From an uncultured Geobacteraceae bacterium (GTDB lineage: Bacteria; Desulfobacterota; Desulfuromonadia; Geobacterales; Pseudopelobacteraceae), in assembly GCA_903845365.1 (NCBI GenBank), contig CAIMXI010000262.1, forward strand, positions 1-61,638: a stretch of 61,638 nucleotides of DNA. Reading direction: 5' to 3'. Positions 56,701-61,638 of this stretch are shown here, one piece after another. Numbering within the stretch: the first letter of the stretch is position 1; every line of letters begins with the position of its first letter. The position numbers and the translations under genes are program-made. Under the pieces are notes generated by a model that was not told where the DNA came from, made no database searches, and was given only the letters and a program-made list of their open reading frames with translations.

Positions 56701-57123
56701 CTAAAGTCGATCCCTTAATACCTGTATGGTGTCTTGTAACTGCTTAAGTTCGCCACGACAGGCGCTACGTTCCGCTTCCATTCTTCTTTCGAACTCCATT
56801 GCCTTACGCTCCATCTCATCACGAATTTCCTGCGCGATCGCTTTTAACTGATTATTTTCACTGTTTCTAAGGGAGATCGCTTCCTGAAAATGCTTATCTT
56901 TCTCATAGGCTATCCTCTCCTGTGCTTCTCGCTGTGCGGCGATGGTTTCCCTCAAATGCGCGATCTCACCCATGGCGGTCGCAACAGCATTTTGAATGGA
57001 TTGTACCTTTTCGTACTGCAAGGCTTCAATCTGCTCGTTGAGTTTAGAAATAGTCTCTTTCAGCCTGTTTATTTCGTACTGCGGTTCATTCATATTGTCT
57101 GCTCTGTGAGGTTTTCTTGTCAT
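56701..57123 (-). CDS. Coiled-coil protein next to the cyclase
   Basis: A 140-residue protein that is almost entirely coiled coil from about residue 12 (YEINRLKETISKLNEQIEAL) to the end. It has no transmembrane helix, catalytic motif or family I recognise. A start at residue 11 (ATG, 57093) is also possible. Neither has a clear ribosome-binding site. It lies 31 bases upstream of the cyclase gene and may be a partner of it. Confidence 0.6.
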   Translation of the reverse strand: MTRKPHRADNMNEPQYEINRLKETISKLNEQIEALQYEKVQSIQNAVATAMGEIAHLRETIAAQREAQERIAYEKDKHFQEAISLRNSENNQLKAIAQEIRDEMERKAMEFERRMEAERSACRGELKQLQDTIQVLRDRL

Positions 57124-57193
57124 TTATGCTTTAAGGATGAATAAGGTGACACCATAGGTTGGGCAGTATACTCGCATAAAAATAAATTCAAAA

Positions 57194-57251
57194 GAATGTT
57201 TTTTTGTCGGCAGACCACCTTTGAATGTTTTTTTGTCGGCAGACCTCCTTT
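57194..57251. repeat. Two tandem 29-base repeats
   Basis: The unit gaatgtttttttgtcggcag plus nine more bases occurs at 57194-57222 and 57223-57251 with one mismatch. It lies in the gap (57124-57414, no gene seen) between two diverging genes. Confidence 0.7.
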
Positions 57252-57414
57252 AGTCTGAAACCGTTTTGAAATTAATCCAGGTTCTCCAGGCTAACCAAAA
57301 AAATACATTTGACTGCTAATTGAGTAGTGCCTATAACTCATCAAGTTCTGAATCAAAGAGTAGAGAAATTTTGTACTGACGGAGAATAAATTTTGGTACT
57401 GACAGGATCCGACT

Positions 57415-57993
57415 TTGACCTCTAGGCTACTTAAAATTGCAGGTAGCTTGGCAATGTTAAGTGCATTTCTAACTTTGCCGCTGGTTTACGTGTCTTATAA
57501 ATTGGAGAACAAGGCCGATTTGATTACAATCATCGTTCAGACAGTAATAACGCTTTCAGGAGCTGTTCTCTTTACTTTTATAGTTTTATACCTGATGAAG
57601 TTTATTCACGCTTTTTTTAAATTTCACAGAGTAGATCGAAATTTATTGCTTTTGATTGTGGCAAATATCGTTGTAGCTGTACTCACTTTAGTAGCAATTT
57701 ATTTTACCCAATTGAAGGAATCTATTGAATACGCAGTATTAACGGTAGTTGTAGCTCAAGGAATAGTACAGACCCAGTTAGGTTACAAACTCTTAAAGCT
57801 ACCAAATGACCTCGGGGGTATGCTGAAACCATTCTGTTATGCAAATATTGCAACTGGAGTATTGATGGCTTCAATTTTTCTGATACCTCTTGGAATTGTG
57901 GCAAGTGCAATTTCAGATCTCATGTTGGGAACAATATTTTTGAATATGGGAAAATTGGTACAGAATTATGAATCGATGCGGATAAGGAGTTAG
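57415..57993 (+). CDS. Membrane protein of unknown function
   Basis: A 192-residue protein with five or six hydrophobic helices (for example LITIIVQTVITLSGAVLFTF and LLLIVANIVVAVLTLVAIYF). It has no motif I recognise. The start is TTG at 57415 with AGGA six bases upstream. An ATG 13 codons later is an alternative. Its codon use is A/T-rich compared with neighbours. It stands alone before the aroF leader region. Confidence 0.55.
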   Translation: MTSRLLKIAGSLAMLSAFLTLPLVYVSYKLENKADLITIIVQTVITLSGAVLFTFIVLYLMKFIHAFFKFHRVDRNLLLLIVANIVVAVLTLVAIYFTQLKESIEYAVLTVVVAQGIVQTQLGYKLLKLPNDLGGMLKPFCYANIATGVLMASIFLIPLGIVASAISDLMLGTIFLNMGKLVQNYESMRIRS

Positions 57994-58030
57994 GCGATTA
58001 GCGTTCACTCGAGCGAAACAAAATTCCCTC

Positions 58031-58060
58031 TTGACAACTGCAAGACTGCTGTGCTTTAGT
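58031..58060 (+). promoter_or_regulatory. Predicted promoter of the aroF leader transcript
   Basis: TTGACA (58031-58036, exact consensus) and TTTAGT (58055-58060) are 18 bases apart. Transcription would begin near 58067, at or just before the leader-peptide start codon, which would give a leaderless or nearly leaderless mRNA. A start a few bases upstream is also possible. Confidence 0.6.
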
Positions 58061-58067
58061 GTCGCTC

Positions 58068-58154
58068 ATGAAATCTAACCGCTTCTACGTCGCATTTAGC
58101 TTTTACTTTTGGTTCGGCTTTTATTTCAGGCCGTCTGCCCGGGTAACGCTGTAA
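58068..58154 (+). CDS. Aromatic-rich leader peptide for attenuation
   Basis: A 28-codon ORF starting MKSNR and ending PSARVTL. Residues 6-20 read FYVAFSFYFWFGFYF: seven Phe, three Tyr and one Trp in 15 positions. Its stop (58152-58154) lies 27 bases before a strong terminator hairpin. Such a run is the hallmark of a sensing leader peptide, like that of pheA in E. coli. Ribosome pausing at these codons, when charged aromatic tRNA is scarce, would favour the antiterminator (58133-58194). There is no obvious ribosome-binding site, but initiation could occur near the 5' end. It is not part of a longer protein. Confidence 0.8.
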   Translation: MKSNRFYVAFSFYFWFGFYFRPSARVTL

Positions 58155-58194
58155 GCGAGGAAGCTATTACACGAAACCACAAGCCGGGGCAGAC
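58133..58194 (+). promoter_or_regulatory. Antiterminator pairing of the aroF leader
   Basis: gtctgccc (58133-58140), in the last codons of the leader ORF, is exactly complementary to gggcagac (58187-58194), the 5' arm and flank of the terminator stem. Two further pairs form (gg 58141-58142 with cc 58184-58185) around a one-base bulge. Formation excludes the terminator. A ribosome at the leader stop would cover the first arm. Confidence 0.7.
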
Positions 58195-58214
58195 GCAAGT
58201 CTCCCCGGCTTTTT
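58182..58214 (+). terminator. Attenuator terminator upstream of aroF
   Basis: agccgggg (58182-58189) pairs with ccccggct (58203-58210), extended by agac/gtct with one bulged C. A GCAA tetraloop caps it, and TTTTT (58210-58214) follows. It is a textbook rho-independent terminator, placed between the leader ORF and aroF. Confidence 0.85.
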
Positions 58215-58237
58215 ACTGCCTGTTAATTCAGTGCAAC

Positions 58238-58264
58238 CAAGGCCGGGGAGAACTTCCGGCCTTG
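58238..58264 (+). promoter_or_regulatory. Second stem-loop before aroF
   Basis: caaggccgg (58238-58246) pairs with ccggccttg (58256-58264) over nine bases, with no T-tract. Its segment gccggggag (58242-58250) is exactly complementary to ctccccggc (58201-58209), the 3' arm of the terminator. A third alternative fold is therefore possible, in which this segment also disrupts the terminator. Confidence 0.6.
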
Positions 58265-58289
58265 ACTGTTTGTGGGAAAGGAACAGGGA

Positions 58290-59309
58290 ATGATTATCGT
58301 AATGAAGGCAGGTGCAGCAAAGAGGGATAAGGATGTGGTGCTGAGGCGTATCAAGGAGTTGGGGTACACGTCACACGTTATTCATGGCACGACACGTGAT
58401 GTGATCGGAGCTATCGGTGATGAGCGGGGTAAAGCTGCATTGCAGGCACTGGAGAATCTGCACGGTGTTGAGAATGTGCTGCCAATCCTGCAACCTTATA
58501 AATTGGCTTCACTTGAGGTCAAGAAGGAGTCTAGCATAGTAAAAATCAGTGATACTCTCTCAATCGGCGGTTCGCAGATTGTCGTTATGGCTGGCCCTTG
58601 TGCGGTTGAAAGTGAAGAGCAGATTATTGAATCCGCCCTTGCCGTAAAAAAATCAGGAGCACAGATGCTGCGTGGCGGCGCGTTCAAGCCGCGTACCTCT
58701 CCATATTCATTCCAGGGGCTTGAAGAAGAGGGACTGAAGCTGTTGGCCAAAGCACGCGACCTGACCGGACTTCCCTTTGTAACTGAAGTTATCAATCCTG
58801 AAACAGCCGATATGGTCGCGGATTATGCTGATATGCTGCAGATTGGCGCCCGTAATTCGCAAAATTTTGCGCTGTTAAAAAAAGTTGGCCAGCTTGGCAA
58901 ACCGGTACTCCTGAAGCGCGGTATGGCAATGACAATTCAGGAATTACTGATGAGCGCCGAATACATTATGAGTGAGGGGAACCAGTCTGTCGTTCTCTGC
59001 GAGCGCGGAATTCGTACATTTGAGACAGCCACCCGCAACACCCTTGATTTATCTGCTATTCCTGTATTGAAAGGGAAAACGCACCTCCCGATAGTTATTG
59101 ACCCGTCTCACGGCACCGGAAATCACCATTATGTGGTACCAATGAGCTATGCTGCTGTGGCAGCGGGAGCCGACGGTCTGATTATCGAGGTTCACCCTGA
59201 TCCTGAACATGCCTCATCTGATGGCGCCCAGTCTCTGAAACCGGCGAAGTTTGATGTAATGATGCAGAAATTGAGACTTTTTGCCGAAGCGGACGGAAGA
59301 ACAATGTAG
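58290..59309 (+). CDS. aroF: DAHP synthase, type I-beta with regulatory domain
   Basis: About 339 residues from the ATG at 58290 (AAGGAACAGGGA upstream), the first enzyme of aromatic amino acid synthesis, joining PEP and erythrose-4-phosphate. An N-terminal ferredoxin-like domain (about 1-75, MIIVMKAGA and [14 protein letters not shown]) is the Tyr/Phe-binding regulatory domain known in Thermotoga maritima DAHP synthase. The barrel has [28 protein letters not shown] and [12 protein letters not shown]. Enzyme feedback and transcript attenuation would both sense the end products. Confidence 0.95.
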   Translation: MIIVMKAGAAKRDKDVVLRRIKELGYTSHVIHGTTRDVIGAIGDERGKAALQALENLHGVENVLPILQPYKLASLEVKKESSIVKISDTLSIGGSQIVVMAGPCAVESEEQIIESALAVKKSGAQMLRGGAFKPRTSPYSFQGLEEEGLKLLAKARDLTGLPFVTEVINPETADMVADYADMLQIGARNSQNFALLKKVGQLGKPVLLKRGMAMTIQELLMSAEYIMSEGNQSVVLCERGIRTFETATRNTLDLSAIPVLKGKTHLPIVIDPSHGTGNHHYVVPMSYAAVAAGADGLIIEVHPDPEHASSDGAQSLKPAKFDVMMQKLRLFAEADGRTM

Positions 59310-59340
59310 GCTCTAAAATCGAGCTTGACCTGCTTTAGTT

Positions 59341-59346
59341 TATAAT
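59341..59346 (+). promoter_or_regulatory. -10 box candidate for the pyr operon
   Basis: An exact TATAAT lies about 30 bases ahead of the PyrR-type leader element. The TTGACC at 59325 is only ten bases away, too near to be its -35. The promoter may be weak in its -35 or activator-dependent. Confidence 0.35.
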
Positions 59347-59371
59347 GCTACTGTCCACTCGCATAAAAAAA

Positions 59372-59477
59372 TTCCCTTTTAATCTGGTACGAGAGACCAG
59401 CAAAGGCGACACGATGACTACATTAAATTCATAACAGAAGGGCCTTGCCGCTTGAATCGGGGGAGGCTCTTTTTTTT
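59372..59477 (+). promoter_or_regulatory. PyrR-type attenuator of the pyr operon
   Basis: tttaat (59378-59383) followed by the stem ctggt/accag (59384-59388 and 59396-59400) with a GAGAG-containing loop and caaagg (59401-59406) matches the PyrR RNA-binding loop seen upstream of other pyrR genes. About 30 bases later comes a terminator: gggcct (59440-59445) with aggctc (59464-59469), then eight T (59470-59477). When UMP-bound PyrR holds the binding loop, the terminator would form and lower expression of the whole operon. PyrR itself is the next gene, so the circuit is autoregulatory. Confidence 0.7.
59440..59477 (+). terminator. Attenuator terminator before pyrR
   Basis: A stem closed by gggcct and aggctc with an inner ccg/cgg helix is followed by eight consecutive T at 59470-59477. 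It lies 20 bases ahead of the pyrR start codon, between the PyrR-binding loop and the gene. Confidence 0.75.
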
Positions 59478-59494
59478 ATCCACAAGGAGGTTGA

Positions 59495-60034
<540 letters not shown>

Positions 60035-60047
60035 GGGGTAAACAGGC

Positions 60048-60980
60048 ATGGCCGAATTCAAACATAAACACATTATTGCCCTGCGGGACCTGTCAAAAGG
60101 GGATATTGAGCTGTTGATTTCAACCGCAGAAAGCATGCGGGAAATCAACAGTCGAGACATCAAGAAGGTTCCGACGCTGCGTGGTAAAACGATTATCAAT
60201 CTTTTTTACGAAGCTTCAACGCGTACCCGGACATCCTTCGAGATTGCCGGTAAGCGACTTTCTGCCGATACGGTTAATATTACGACCTCCTCAAGTTCGG
60301 CGACCAAGGGAGAGACTCTGGCCGACACGGCTCTTAATCTGCTGGCGATGAAACCGGATATTATCGTCATGCGGCACTCAGTCTCCGGCTCGCACTATTT
60401 CCTGGCGAACAAGGTCAACTGTTCGATTCTTAATGCCGGAGACGGAGCCCATGAACACCCTTCGCAAGGTCTGCTTGACATGCTGACGATGAAAGACCGT
60501 TTCGGGCGTCTGGACGGCCTGAAAGTCGCGATTATCGGGGATATAACCCATAGCCGGGTCGCACGGTCAAACATTCAGGGACTGACCAAACTAGGATCAA
60601 AGGTGTTTCTGGCCGGTCCGCCAACCATGATGCCACCGGGAGTGGAAAAACTTGGCGATGTTACGGTCTGTGCAACAATGAACGAGGCTCTGCAGGACGC
60701 TGATGTGGTAATGATGCTCCGTATTCAGCAGGAGCGGCAGGGTAAAACCCTCATGCCGAACACCCGCGAATATTCCCGCTATTTCGGCTTGAATCCGAAC
60801 AATATCAAACTGGCCAAGCCTAATGCGATGGTCATGCATCCCGGTCCGATCAACCGTGGAGTTGAAATGTCCTCCAGCATGGTTGACGGAAATCAGTCCT
60901 GGATTCTGAAACAGGTGGAGAACGGCGTCGCGGTGAGGATGTCGATGCTGTACCATGTGTGTGGTGGAGAGCTGGAGTAA
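60048..60980 (+). CDS. pyrB: Aspartate carbamoyltransferase catalytic subunit
   Basis: A 310-residue enzyme carbamoylating aspartate, the committed step of pyrimidine synthesis. The carbamoyl-phosphate site [11 protein letters not shown], the [14 protein letters not shown] and [11 protein letters not shown] motifs, and [10 protein letters not shown] are intact. No pyrI-type regulatory gene follows, as expected for the trimeric/dihydroorotase-linked class. GGGGGT precedes the ATG. It is followed by an inverted repeat and pyrC. Confidence 0.97.
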   Translation: MAEFKHKHIIALRDLSKGDIELLISTAESMREINSRDIKKVPTLRGKTIINLFYEASTRTRTSFEIAGKRLSADTVNITTSSSSATKGETLADTALNLLAMKPDIIVMRHSVSGSHYFLANKVNCSILNAGDGAHEHPSQGLLDMLTMKDRFGRLDGLKVAIIGDITHSRVARSNIQGLTKLGSKVFLAGPPTMMPPGVEKLGDVTVCATMNEALQDADVVMMLRIQQERQGKTLMPNTREYSRYFGLNPNNIKLAKPNAMVMHPGPINRGVEMSSSMVDGNQSWILKQVENGVAVRMSMLYHVCGGELE

Positions 60981-60992
60981 TTGGTTAAATGC

Positions 60993-61084
60993 GGTTCAAG
61001 GTTCGTGGTTCAAGGTTTACGGCAAAACCATGAACCATGAACTATGAACCAAGCACCTTAAACCCTGAACCACGAACCACGAAC
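60993..61084. repeat. Inverted repeat inside the pyr operon
   Basis: Sequences built on ggttcaaggttcgtggttca (left, from 60993 to 61020) and its approximate complement (61059-61084) enclose a tract of related words, aaccatgaaccatgaac (61026-61042). It looks like a dispersed gttcaagg/ccttgaac repeat that inserted between pyrB and pyrC. It might shape mRNA stability or polarity there. Confidence 0.6.
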
Positions 61085-61101
61085 TTTATTTAGGAGGAGA
61101 T

Positions 61102-61638
61102 ATGAATCTGCTGATAAAAAACGGCCGGGTAATTGACCCGAGCCAGAACATTGATGACACTCTGGATCTGCTGGTTGAAAACGGTCTGGTTAAGGAGATT
61201 GGTAAGAACTTGACTGCACCCCCTGGGGCTGAGGTTGTCGATGCTGCCGGAAAATATGTTGTGCCGGGGCTGATCGATATGCATGTCCACCTGCGCGATC
61301 CTGGCCTGGAATACAAGGAGGATATCATCTCCGGTACCAGAGCGGCGGTGGCGGGCGGTTTTACTTCTATCTGCTGTATGCCGAACACAAAACCGGTTAT
61401 CGATAACAAAACCGTAGCCAGCTACATCATCAACAAAGCCAGGAATGAAGGCTTCTGCAATGTTTTCCCCGTTGGTTCCATAACGTATGGGCTTTCGGGA
61501 GATCGCATGTCGGAGATGGGTGAGTTAAAGGAATCTGGTTGCGTTGCCGTTTCCGATGACGGCAAACCGGTCAATAACAGCGAACTGATGATGCGCGCCC
61601 TGCAATATGCTGCCGGTATCGGGATAATGGTTATCTCT
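61102..61638 (+). CDS. pyrC: Dihydroorotase (cut by window end)
   Basis: The first 179 codons of a dihydroorotase with ATG at 61102 and AGGAGGA upstream. [14 protein letters not shown] and the zinc motif [19 protein letters not shown] are typical of the type I amidohydrolase family, as are [14 protein letters not shown] and the cluster around [10 protein letters not shown]. The zinc-binding lysine and remaining histidines lie in part beyond the end. It follows pyrB, and carAB may follow. Confidence 0.95.
   Translation, partial: MNLLIKNGRVIDPSQNIDDTLDLLVENGLVKEIGKNLTAPPGAEVVDAAGKYVVPGLIDMHVHLRDPGLEYKEDIISGTRAAVAGGFTSICCMPNTKPVIDNKTVASYIINKARNEGFCNVFPVGSITYGLSGDRMSEMGELKESGCVAVSDDGKPVNNSELMMRALQYAAGIGIMVIS

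Noticed and set aside
57194-57251. CRISPR-like repeats
   Set aside because: Only two units, directly joined with no spacer, so it is a plain tandem duplication.
59325-59346. TTGACC/TATAAT as a single promoter before pyrR
   Set aside because: The boxes are only ten bases apart, too close for sigma-70; only the -10 is kept as a candidate.

Overview
The window reads as chromosomal DNA of a Geobacter-type deltaproteobacterium (Desulfuromonadia). The best lineage markers are a long citrate synthase of the eukaryote-like type known from Geobacteraceae, a chemotaxis operon with an embedded ExeA-like ATPase, a PilY1/minor-pilin operon, FadL-like and CsgG-like envelope proteins, and the order aroF-pyrR-pyrB-pyrC. 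No rRNA, tRNA, CRISPR array or complete transposase was seen. The taxonomic call is inference from gene content.

Left part (1-22 kb, almost all minus strand): a membrane sensor truncated in its PAS domain; a non-coding stretch with strong hairpins; metY; leuS-lptE-holA; a chemotaxis operon transcribed cheY-cheA-ATPase-cheW-cheW-HEAT-cheR-cheB behind the GTPase gene der; then an envelope group of a large CsgG-domain protein, a FadL-family porin and an FlgT-like secreted protein.

Accessory part (21.8-37 kb): two copies of a dockerin-like tail flank a dinD gene and a large REP-type palindrome. Next come decayed and intact nucleotidyltransferase toxin/antitoxin genes (MNT, HEPN, AbiEii), a Uma2 nuclease, a six-gene pilus-tip operon headed by a small secreted protein and a 2047-residue PilY1, and two tandem Uma2 paralogues.

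Right part (37-61.6 kb): lytic transglycosylase-pgsA; the convergent pair exeA-gspB; kamA translationally coupled to znuA-znuC-znuB; an Old Yellow Enzyme and an accessory topoisomerase I; phosphofructokinase; truD-trmL; citrate synthase; an M24 peptidase; a K+ channel; a GAF/PAS adenylate cyclase; aroF; and the pyrimidine operon pyrR-pyrB-pyrC (cut by the window end).

The most striking signal is upstream of the DAHP synthase gene at 58.0-58.3 kb. A promoter is followed by a 28-codon leader peptide in which 11 of 15 consecutive residues are Phe, Tyr or Trp. Then comes a strong terminator hairpin with a GCAA loop and T-tract, whose 5' arm can instead pair perfectly over 8 bases with the end of the leader ORF. 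That is the full layout of a ribosome-mediated attenuator sensing aromatic aminoacyl-tRNA. The next operon (pyr) has its own PyrR-type attenuator, and citrate synthase has a direct-repeat operator overlapping its -35 box.
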